Source: Smittium mucronatum
Taxonomy: Eukaryota > Kickxellomycota > Harpellomycetes > Harpellales > Legeriomycetaceae
NCBI GenBank assembly: GCA_001953115.1
Contig: LSSL01000025.1
Location: forward strand, 1 to 29,433
Direction: 5' to 3'
Length of the DNA stretch: 29,433 bases
In this document: piece after piece, positions 1 through 9,619 of the stretch
Numbering within the stretch: position 1 is the stretch's first letter
Layout of the letters: each line of letters opens with the position of its first letter
The notes under the pieces: model-generated
What the model was told of the DNA's origin: nothing
The model's database searches: none
What the model saw: only the letters and a program-made list of their open reading frames with translations
Translations under genes and position numbers: made by a program

Positions 1-2
1 GT

Positions 3-845
3 GAATACCGAACCAGATCAATACAAAGCGAAATTGATAATGCAATACGACTAGTTGCCAGAGTGGGAAAATCTACAGCTATGGAAAGACTCAGAAATGA
101 GATGGGAATAAAATCAGTTTTTTTGAAAACCAGTGTAGCCCGTGAGCGCGCATTTCACAAATGGAAAAATTCTAAAACCTGGATAGGTGACTTGATTAAC
201 AATCCCCACCGATCCCGGATGAGTACATAGGTAACGGGGACATCAAAATGGCTAAAAAAATATTGTAAAACCGGCGAAATTTTTCAAACTGAAAAATCAT
301 TGGCCGATCGAAAAGATTTAAATAACCGATCTATAATTCACAAATGGACCCTAGATCGAGTAATAAAAAATTCTGGAAGTTGGATCAAACTTCAAGCCCT
401 ATACCCAGATCAGCGAATAGGCTTCCAGGAAATCGGGAAAATCCGAATTGGTCAGTTTTGGACGGTTCAACGCCTGGCCAATGCAAAAACCATCGACAGA
501 AAATTTAAAAATTTTTGCCCTTTTTGCAAAAAAAATACGCCAGAGACAATCGAGCACTTATTTTTAGTGTGTGAAAAATGGGATAACGTCCGCAGAAATA
601 CAATTGCGCAATTTTTTGCTCAAAATAATAATTTTAGTGAAATTTTTAGTGTTTCTTCTACCGATCCAGCTCAGTTGGAGCAGGTTTGAAAATTCCTTGG
701 GGGGAATTCTAAAAAGTCTTTTTGTCAGCTCCGCGCTGACGCCTCCAACCAAATAATCGAACTGGGAACAGCGAAATTTTTGGATGGCATTCGTGTTCCC
801 CGTCTATTAATACTGGAAAGTGTTAATAGATATCAACCCCCTTGA
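3..845 (+). pseudogene. LINE copy A: C-terminal part of non-LTR retrotransposon polyprotein, two in-frame stops
   Basis: This is the C-terminal end of a non-LTR (LINE) polyprotein, downstream of the reverse transcriptase. One frame runs from position 3 to a TGA at 843-845 without any frameshift, but is broken by TAG at 228-230 and TGA at 687-689. Its first residues (EYRTRSIQSEIDNAIRLVAR) and the block IKSVFLKTSVARERAF align with LINE copy C on the other strand. A zinc finger of form CX2C-X9-H-X4-C is visible at 516-572 (FCPFCKK ... HLFLVC), the usual C-terminal finger of such elements. The tail after the second stop still reads like protein (KFLGGNSKK, RVPRLLILESVN). The RT domain itself lies outside the window. 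The 3' end is probably near 900, where GC content drops sharply. No start was chosen because the 5' end is cut by the window edge. As read the copy is non-coding; the family assignment is firm. Confidence 0.85.
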
Positions 846-948
846 ACCAAAGTCCAGTGGGTAAGGATCTGTTAGAACGGTGGAACGGAGTTATGTAGGA
901 ATTTTTTTGAAAATTTCCATCTTTTTTCAAAATTTAAAATTAGTTTTT

Positions 949-1272
949 TTATTCATTTTTATTGATTTTAAAATATTTCGCACGAATAAAAAAATGGTAC
1001 ATATATACCAGACCAATTGTATTAAATCTGATTAATTGAAACTCTTTCAGTTTTTGATTGGTAAAAAAATTTGGTAAAATCTTTCGATTTAAAGATACAA
1101 AACGATGTCTAGTAAAATTAAAGTGAGAAAAAATATCAATTTTAGCAGTTTTTTCACATTTATGAAATTTATTACTATTCGTTATTTTATCCTGCAACCT
1201 CTTGTATTGATTAATAAATATATTTGCCTTTAATTTAACTTTTCCTAAAATTTTGTTATATTTTAAGTATTT
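949..1272 (-). other. Unidentified open frame next to LINE copy A
   Basis: On the minus strand 107 codons are open between a TGA at 1273-1275 and the stop at 949-951, which is long for sequence this AT-rich. There is no ATG near the 5' end; the only candidate starts are TTG-type codons, for example near 1197. The translation is basic and mixed in composition, with stretches such as KFHKCEKTAKIDIFSHFNF and RKILPNFFTNQKLKEFQLI, but I recognise no family and see no signal peptide or clear membrane segment. It could be the remnant of an exon or of a transposon protein, or simply a chance frame. It lies tail-to-tail with LINE copy A. Confidence 0.2.
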
Positions 1273-4200
1273 TCATGGGCGCTAATTTTGAATTTGGGCA
1301 GTTTATAAAAAAATTTAGAAATATTGCAATTTTTTGACCTATCAAAAAATTAATAGAAAAATTGCTATTTTTAAAATTAGTATTCTTCCTCAAAACTAAA
1401 CATGGAAAATCTCTATCAAAACAAGGCACTTTGACTTTGTGTATTCATTTAAAATATATTGAAAAATCGATATATATTCTGTCAAAAAGTATAGATTTTA
1501 TCCGGAGATTAAAATAATATCAAATTTTTAAATATGTGCCACGGCTATGAGGGTGATCTAATATTTAAATTTTATACTTTGAATTAGTTTAAATCTCTAG
1601 ATTTTAAAAATTCGATAAATTAGGTAGGTTTATCAAATATAATCGTTGAAAGTACAAATATTTTTTATAGAGCATCAATAAAATCTTTAGTTGGAAAACT
1701 CGTGAAAAACTGAATAATTAATCGATAGTAAAGTATGTTCATAAACTCATTAAATAAAAATCTATAAAAACGGGGTCATTAAAAACTATTCTTTAATTAA
1801 CCCCCAGTTGAAAATTAATACATAGATAACTAAAATGAGGATAAAAAAACAAAAAATCAGAATACAGTGAAAACTTGAAAGTCTCGATCATGAATATTTT
1901 ATAGAAACATCAAAATAAAAACCGGAAATACCCTCTCTTACTTTCAGAAAAAAAGGTGATAATGAACTGGAAATTTTTTTAAAAATGGGCTGAGTTTATT
2001 TAAAAACAAAACAAGTGTATCATTACTACTAATGAAAATATTACTCGGCATTAAAGACGATTTTAAAACAAAATAGATTAATTTGTATTTTTTCACTAAA
2101 AAAGGATAAGATGTCGTGAAAAATGCATAATCTACGATGGAAAGATTATTAATTTCTTCCAGGAAGTGATCTATAATCAAAAAATAACTTGAGAAATATT
2201 CAACTCTAAAAATATTTATTTGTAATTATAATCATTACTAATATTCGGAAAATTTTATTAGCTTATGGAATAATTAGTGAATAATTTTTTTTCATAGAAT
2301 TGGAAATTAGAGGAACTAATAATTAATTATTATTTTAATTAAAAGTTTTTTCGTTAAAAAATGCATATATGTAGTGCCAATTCCGTTACTGATACATGAT
2401 TTTAGAAAAATAAACGTATTTGTATCGAATTTTTAAATTAAAATACACATTTAGAAAAAAAAAAAGAAATTGGATCCCTGAATCAAATAATTAAGGGAAA
2501 AAGAGCATAATCATAATCATCCAAATAACAAAAAACAAGATCTTATATCCAGATCCAGAAAAAAATAGCATAAGACACAAAATTGGAAATTAAAAAGAAA
2601 CAAGAAAAAGAAAAAGTCTAAAATAAAATAATGCCTAATTTATTATCGTATTTTTAAAAAATTAATCAAATTATATCATGTTCATGTAGATCAAATCTAC
2701 TAAAAACTATAAAAAAACTATATTTTCTTTCTGATATCTCTCAAATGCCTAAAAATTCTACTAATTTTTTCGGGAGATGAAGAATACAAAAAAAAACTAG
2801 AGATAAATTGGTGCGCTTGAAACCCGCCTAGTCCTAAAATATGAATCGGATAAAATAGATGACTATTCAAGGTTATTTAATAATAAAATTTGACTAATTT
2901 AGATTCCTGTCTATCTGAATCCGAGCTATAAATAATTTAAAAAGAAACACAGATAAGTGAAAATAGATAATATAGTGAGCTCGCGCCTTCAAATAAAAAA
3001 AAATGATGATGTAGATAGAAACGCCTCAAACTGCGATATCTCCAGAAATGAATTTATTTAGTGGAAGATTTTTTTTTGAGCAAATAAATAATAAATAATA
3101 ATCTATATATTTAGAAGAGCTGGGAATGAATAGACCCTCAATCAAGCCATCCATTCCTGTCTTTCTTCTTTAAAATTTATTCATCTGAAATTCGCTTTCT
3201 ATTCGATATTAAATCCGTGTTAAATAAGTATATCCAAATTAAAAGAGAAAATACATGTATTTGTAGTTGCAAATGGTAAAATATTGGAGATGACATTTTT
3301 ATTTATAATAAATATTTTAAAGTGTAGTATTTTTTAGACAAGTTATGAATTATCAAGACTGGGATCTATAAAAAGGAAGAAAATAGACAGAAAAAATAGA
3401 GAGAAATATAAGGTTTTTTATACAGAGTAATATTTTTTCCATTTCTTTACTAGATTAAAAATTTAATTTAAACACCTAAACCGGAGTTAGTTTTCATAAA
3501 TAAATTATTAAATAAGCAGCAAATTTTCTATTAGTAGTTTATTACCCTTTCATTAAAGTATACATAAAATAAAAAATAAAAACTGAAAAGGAAATGGAAA
3601 TGGAAATTTAATCACTATAAAAGATTTTTTACCCCTGACTAGCCCGCAATCCCAAAAAACGGAACAGGCCACTAATCTGAGGCTCTATAAGACTCTGCAA
3701 CATATACACGGAGCGCTTTGGAGAATAAAATATCCAACACATAAAAAACCAGATTAAATGTATGTGAAAAATCAAAAGCCCCCCAAAAAATAAATAAAAG
3801 CTAAAAATGATAATATTAAATTCTTTTTATTGCTACAGAACTGAGTACCTAGACTATAAAAAATAACTTAAACACCAATACGAATTGAAACATCAGAATT
3901 TTTCTATCAATTTTTTTTATAAAAAAAATTATCAAAACTTGGGACTGTAAAATTAATATAATACAGCCAAAATTCGAGCTAATAAATATGATTCAATGGA
4001 ATTATAATATATTTTTAATATATAAATTCAAAAGGCATATTTCTTTAGGTAACTCATACAAATGTAAAATAAAACTTATGTGAAACAATTAGATATGCCA
4101 TCACCAATCCTAATTTCTAAACGAATTGAAAAAATAATGGGAAACTAATATGAGTCAAAATTAAATCCTTAATATGTATAAAAAACTTTTAAATCAACCT

Positions 4201-5746
4201 AGGATATTATGAATAGCCCGAGATGAAAAAAAATAATGAAAATATTAAAATTGGAATTATGAATTCTCATGTATCGTAATTTGGAATAAGTATAAAAAAT
4301 AAAATCGCTGAATTTGTATGATTTCTAAAAAAACTCCATTAAAAAAAAGGGAAAAAAATATGTGTAATTGGATTCAATATAAACACACCTAAAAGATAGA
4401 AGTTTCTAAAAAAAGTGTGATAAATTTTTATGATTACAACGCACCAAATTGATTAATTTCTCTAAGGAGCAAAGACTTGATGGGTCGAACTATCGATCCC
4501 ATATTTTAGTTAAAGTTTGGAACAAGGTAAAATCAGCTTCATTGCGAGCAAGTTTGCAGACATCTGTAGAATTTGGGATCATCATATAGATTCCTTATGA
4601 TCAACCCCCAGTTACGTATAAAATTTTGATTTAATTCAAGCGAATTTATTAAAAAAAAATAATCTGAAATTAAAGAAGAATAGATCCAAGGGAAAAAAAA
4701 ATCCATCCTTCAAGTAGGATATTTATCACAAATAAAAAAAATTCTTAATATTCTGAAAATCCAAATAAATATTTAATTTTATAGAAACAATGAAGATAAA
4801 ATGATAAAGAAATAATTTTTTTCGAAAAAACATGTTGATAATCGAATTTTCATGTCGAGAAATATAGAAAAATAGGATAAATTTGGGTACAAATACACAT
4901 TATAGATATATATTCAATATAAACTCCAATTAAATTCGTTCGGATAATAAAAAACATTATATTTTTTTTCTAAACTAATTATCAGCAATATTATTATTAA
5001 TCAGCTTCGGATAATTTTTTTTTTCTATGCTTATAAAAATTATTTAATGTATATATCACAACTAATAAAATGTTAAACACACGCACACACACAAAAAAAA
5101 ACAAAAACAAAGCACATTATCACAATTTTTAAACACTCTTCGTTATACTTATTCAGAAATTATTTTCAGCTCTACTACCAGGAGCGGGATTTGAGTTCAA
5201 GAAACAAGAATATTAATATAAGCTAAGATAGACAGAATAAACATTAATCGGGGAAACAGGAAGATGCAAGAGCATTTAGAAGGGATTCCGGATGATTAAA
5301 ATACTTGTCTGTTTCAGACTTCAAATATCCCGGCATATATATAATATCTCAAGTCTAATATCACTATTATTTCCTTTATGCATATAACTTTTTTATAAAA
5401 TTAATTATTAATTCTTGGATAGCGTAGCCACATTAATAATAGATGTATGTTTTTTATTTTATTTTCTTTCTAAAAAGAGCCTTAAGCTCTTGATAAATCA
5501 ACCAATTATGTAATAATTATAAATAAAAAGAATAAAAATGATTACCAAGAGACATGAAAAACATACCAATCTGATATCTGACTCTGGTGTGGAACCAGTG
5601 AAATCTTGTGCCTCCGAGAAAAAAAAAGAGCCGCGTAGACAAAAAAATTTTATGCAAAGAGATAACGGTAATAAATATCCGAAAGTTCTCCTATTTATAC
5701 TGAATGAGCGCATCTGATGGACAAAGATTCCCTCTAAAAACGTGAA

Positions 5747-5763
5747 CCCTCCCCCCCCCTCCC
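5747..5763 (-). other. G-quadruplex-type tract (C-rich on plus strand)
   Basis: The plus strand reads CCCTCCCCCCCCCTCCC, so the minus strand has GGGAGGGGGGGGGAGGG. Four runs of at least three G with one-base loops can be drawn, which meets the usual G-quadruplex pattern. It is exceptional in a region otherwise nearly devoid of G and C runs. It lies at the edge of a GC-richer island (5560-5765). Whether it has a function is unknown. Confidence 0.5.
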
Positions 5764-6306
5764 AATTTATCAAGAAAAGCTTACTTTCATGGGAGTTTTT
5801 TTTATCTATTTGGCACCGATTTGAATTGAGTTGATTAATGTTCTAAAGATAAATTTGATTTAATCTGTTTTAATATGATGGTTTATGTTTTGTAAAAGAT
5901 TTCGCAGATTAGAAAAAACCCCCATTTTGTCTAGAAAAAACATCAAAAAAATTGAAAAAAAAATCATAAACTTTTTAAGCTTTTGTCTAATTTTAAAATA
6001 GATTTTGAAGCTTATTTTAGGGGGTTTCATAGAAATGGGATCTTTTTTAATTCCAATGGACTATTTTTCCCATAGAAATACAATCTTTTTTTTATTTAAC
6101 CCTTTCAGTGGCCATCATACAAAAAATACACGTACAACTATGAATACGAGTGTCCATAAAGCCAAAATTTGGTTCAAACTTTTTTATTTAAAATTCAAAC
6201 AAACTAATTTTTATTTAGCATTATAAATAATAATGTAATTTGTTTTAAAATTAAATGACGTCAGCAACCAAATAAAGAGATAAATGAAAAAATTCACTTC
6301 CTGTAG

Positions 6307-6424
6307 AAAAAGGGTTAAAAATATCCACATACAAAATTAGGCAATCTTATAAAAAATCTATAATCATATAAAAATTATACTTTAAAGCCAATCGAAACGC
6401 CAAAAAATTACTTATCCATATACA
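6307..6424 (+). repeat. Left inner inverted-repeat arm
   Basis: This arm contains AAAAATATCCACATACAAAA at its outer side and AACGCCAAAAAATTAC at its inner side. The same blocks occur in the same order, reverse-complemented, at 8508-8695. Identity is high in the shared blocks, with a few substitutions and small indels. The right arm carries about 66 extra bp that are missing here. Confidence 0.8.
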
Positions 6425-8507
6425 AATTATTTTATGGTTTAAAATTAAAAACTCGAAAAATCTTTTCAAAACCTGAAATTTTAGGCACAAATCTGAAAAA
6501 AAAATTTAAAAACTGAAAATATTAACACATTAATGCACATCTAACTACTTGGCCAATAAAATCTGAAAATTATTACATGAAAATCTGAAAAAAATAGTGG
6601 TAAATAAATACTATCCGGGAAATTTATTTTTTTCTCAACAAAGTCAAAGTTTATATACCAACTTTTTTGGATTTCACCATTGTAATAAATCTATAAAAAT
6701 AGCGGTGTTTTAGGAAAAAACATTTCGACATAAGAATAAAAATCTAATGCCACGAACAAACTATAACTGAGAACATGCTATCTATATATTCTTTATGCTT
6801 AATGATGTATTAAGATATTGGAGTTTAAGTGGTGCTATAAAATATTTATGATATTCTAGATCATGTCTATATCACAATAGCATTACAGCCATGAATGATT
6901 ATTTATGGGAAAAAAATAAAACTTTTGATAAAGGTAAAAGTTAACTCTTTTCGGGTCCGAATTTAAGTCTCAATCCTATTTGCGTAAATTGGATATTCCA
7001 ATTGGCCTAAATTCTTTATTTATCCAATGGTATACTAATAATGTTAATCTAGTGATAATATTGAACAAAAAGTTATCGCCATTTCTTGTCTCATCGGCCC
7101 TGAATGGGTTAAGAAAGCTTTAAATTTGATATTATTCGTTATCTTTGATGTTGATCTTAATTTTTAATTATTACGACCCTATCAAATGCTTTAATAAAAC
7201 AAATAGGGGAATTTAAACCGAAAATACAAAAAACAAAGGAATTCATATTTTCGCGTAATTATTTTTCAGTTTTTATAGGACGGAAATTCTAACTCAGTTT
7301 GTTTTCCAAAAATTATTCAGCTACTAAATAAAATTTCAAATTTGCATGTAAATTTTCAAATTTTCAAATTATTTTTATTTTTTAAACTTATTTTATTACT
7401 ATTTTATTGGCTATTTTTTAATCAATATCCAATTTTTACATTTTGTCTCGAAGGATTTCTGAATCAGATTAAACTAAAAGGATATCAAATTTTTCAATTT
7501 GTATCTATATTTATAAGTATATTATCCCAAAAACTATAAATACCTTTGATCTTGACTCTTATTAGAGTTGAACAAAATTTGACTCAATCAACTTTTTCTG
7601 AGTTTAAAAATCTGAATAAGAATTTAAAAAACAATTATAGAATAGAAAACTTAATTTATCATCTTTTATATCTGAAGACACCATTAGGGTTTTGTTTTGG
7701 AGTATATCATTGATGTATTTATTGAAAATATACCACTTTACCAGAAATATATCCACCATATGATGTGATATAAACTTTATTCATAATAATAGACGGCCTT
7801 AAATATATTTCTTTATAAATGCACAAAAATAATTATAATGATTATAAAAAATGAGTTTTGAAACGATTCAAAAATGTGATTTTTTCTGTAAATACCTTCA
7901 CTTTGCCTTATATGCCTTACATTTTCACTATCGGCATTAAGTACGTTTCATGAATAATATATATTAAACGTATTATTAGGGAGAAAATAAATAATTTCGA
8001 GTGAAGTCTACTCAATTGGGCTATCTATTTTTTGTGTTAACAACTACCCCTATTATTAAATCATCAGAGTTGTCAAATTAAATAAATATTCACTTGTAAA
8101 ATAAGTTAAGAAAGAGTTTCTAGCGATTTTAATAACTATTAATTTTTTTAGAACTCAAATAACGCATTGGAAAACGACATATTTTAATTTTCGTTTTTGG
8201 GTTTCTTTAATACCATAGATATTTGATCTGTGTTTACACACTTAATGTTACAAAAAATTCTAGATTCTTATTTATTAAATGTATTTTCAGTATGAATCTT
8301 TGTCTTTTTTTACTTTTTAATGTGAAAAATTATTAATTTATTTCATAAAATAATAATAGTTTTTTTTGAGCATATTTAAATAGAAATTAAATATTGTATA
8401 GCATCTTTATAAAATTTAAATTTCGATATAGGATCCATAGCTTCCTAATCTGGAAAACTTCCTGTATTGATTAAAAATAACCAATAAAATGGCAATAAAA
8501 TGTTTTT

Positions 8508-8695
8508 TATATGGATAGGTAATTTTTTGGCGTTTCTATTGGCTTGAAGGCAGATTTTGTATATGATTATAGATTTTGTATAAGATTGTCTAATTTTGTA
8601 TATGGTGTCCTAATTGTTATCTTACAATAAAATTCCGTGTTACAAAAAAAAAAGGTGTCCTAATTTTGTATGTGGATATTTTTAGCCCAGAAAAA
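8508..8695 (-). repeat. Right inner inverted-repeat arm, with about 66 bp extra
   Basis: This is the reverse complement of 6307-6424. About 66 bp are added within the TACAAAATTAGG block. The extra segment is bounded by short direct repeats (read on the minus strand, ATTAGGACACC occurs twice), which suggests deletion in the left arm or duplication in the right arm by slippage between direct repeats. Confidence 0.8.
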
Positions 8696-8713
8696 GTAGC
8701 AATTCTTGTTCGG

Positions 8714-9064
8714 TGTAGTATTGGGCCATAAATCTACAACTTTTGACCAATATTATTAACTTATAATAAAGTTCTATAGCTGTGTTCAAGAAAAAAGACA
8801 CTATATTTCCATAAAATGCCACTTTTTGCATACTAGTTTGGACTGATAATCGTCTATTTTTGGCCAATATTAACAGTTTAAAATCAAATCATATAGCTTT
8901 ATTCTAGAATAAAGACAATTCCTGTCCAAAAATATTTATTATTATGCTGCAATATTGATCAGCAAAATGGTTATTTTCGACCAATATCTTCTCATAGCAA
9001 CTTTTATTTATAACTTTGGCCAAGAAAAATGGCACTCCCTGTCCAAAAAGTGACCATTTTATTC
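8714..9064. repeat. Three-unit tandem repeat, 117-bp period
   Basis: Three diverged units lie head to tail, at about 8714-8830, 8831-8947 and 8948-9064. The anchor G(A/G)CCAATAT starts at 8745, 8862 and 8979, exactly 117 bp apart. A second anchor, TATAGC/TATAGC/TATAAC, starts at 8775, 8892 and 9009, with the same period. A truncated fourth unit may lie upstream near 8621-8655. As 117 is a multiple of three, the minus-strand frames at 8682-8867 and 8904-9086 look like related proteins, but this follows from the repeat and is not evidence of coding. The array sits inside the right part of the inverted-repeat element. Confidence 0.8.
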
Positions 9065-9234
9065 GAGTAGAATGGGGTTTTGACAAAATAAAAACCTCAT
9101 CCCATAATTTTTTACATTATAAATAACCATGTTTTTATTACATAATACGCAAATTAGACAAGGATAAAAATTCCATTATCTTTGCCAAAACCAATTTTTT
9201 TATAACAGAAATTTGGTACCTGAAAGGGTTAAAT

Positions 9235-9619
9235 AGACCGTTTTTTTGGACATGTAGGGTAATTTTTTTAACCGATATAATGATTAATCTTGAAAATTAA
9301 TTAATGCTATTATTGATTAAATTTTAATTTTTAGTAGGTATTTTGGTTTTTTTTCGTTTAATTAGTATAACAAATTATTTTATTCGATAGTAATATTTTT
9401 AATTTTTCATAAAAAATAACCCCGCATATCTATAAAAAATGGTCTAATGAAATGTAAAAAAGACTCAATTGAAATGTAAAAAAAGATATATTGATATGGA
9501 AACCCCTTTAGATACAAAAAAATTAAATGAAAAGTTTAAGAAGCTCAATTATAAAAAAAATTGCAAAAAAAAAATATCTGAAACTTTACGAGTATCCATC
9601 ACCAAATGAACGTTTTTTT
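9235..9619. other. AT-rich spacer, possibly start of LINE copy B
   Basis: No gene is visible. From about 9440 a plus-strand lysine-rich frame (KKTQLKCKKRY, KKLNEKFKKLN) could belong to the linker upstream of the reverse transcriptase of LINE copy B. No other copy in the window reaches this far upstream, so the extension cannot be tested here. Confidence 0.3.

Larger units (their letters stand above)
901..6093. other. AT-rich stretch without a recognisable gene
   Basis: Apart from the open frame at 949-1272, nothing here can be assigned to a gene. The sequence is dominated by A and T runs. GC-richer islands of 100-200 bp stand out at about 2810-3080, 3620-3725, 4440-4620, 5160-5340 and 5560-5765. 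Some carry short open frames (3587-3757 plus, 4434-4589 plus, 5538-5717 plus) that I could not identify. A short CA-rich run lies near 5078-5092. The islands may be relics of older insertions. Confidence 0.5.
6094..9234. mobile_element. Candidate DNA transposon or fold-back element with nested inverted repeats
   Basis: Two sets of inverted repeats are nested in the correct order. The outer pair is a 15-bp box, ATTTAACCCTTTCAG at 6094-6108, and its complement CTGAAAGGGTTAAAT at 9220-9234. The inner pair is 6307-6424 with 8508-8695. Both pairs point inward around 6425-8507, as in a terminal-inverted-repeat element. No transposase could be recognised in the interior; the frames around 6880-7110 have protein-like stretches but match nothing I know. 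I could not define a target-site duplication because the flanks are low-complexity. The outer box is short enough that part of this could be chance; the inner arms are not. Confidence 0.5.

Noticed and set aside
564..756. Short frames on both strands overlapping LINE copy A (564-752 minus, 571-756 plus)
   Set aside because: They overlap the true reading frame of copy A, which is supported by the zinc finger and by alignment with copy B.
1944..2180. 78-codon minus-strand frame (contains FLNKLSPFLKKF)
   Set aside because: It has no ATG start and no recognised family, and the faint likeness to a peptide near 7060-7090 is too short to support a repeat.
1799..4613. AACCCCCAGTT occurring at about 1799 and 4603 as possible long terminal repeats
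   Set aside because: Only 11 bp match and the flanks differ; no longer direct repeat was found.
5498..5773. 91-codon minus-strand frame and a 59-codon plus-strand ATG frame (5538-5717)
   Set aside because: Both strands are open through the same GC-richer island and neither matches a known family, so coding cannot be claimed for either.
8682..9086. Two minus-strand frames that look like paralogous proteins (8682-8867 and 8904-9086)
   Set aside because: Their similarity is explained by the 117-bp tandem repeat; they have no recognisable domain and no good start.
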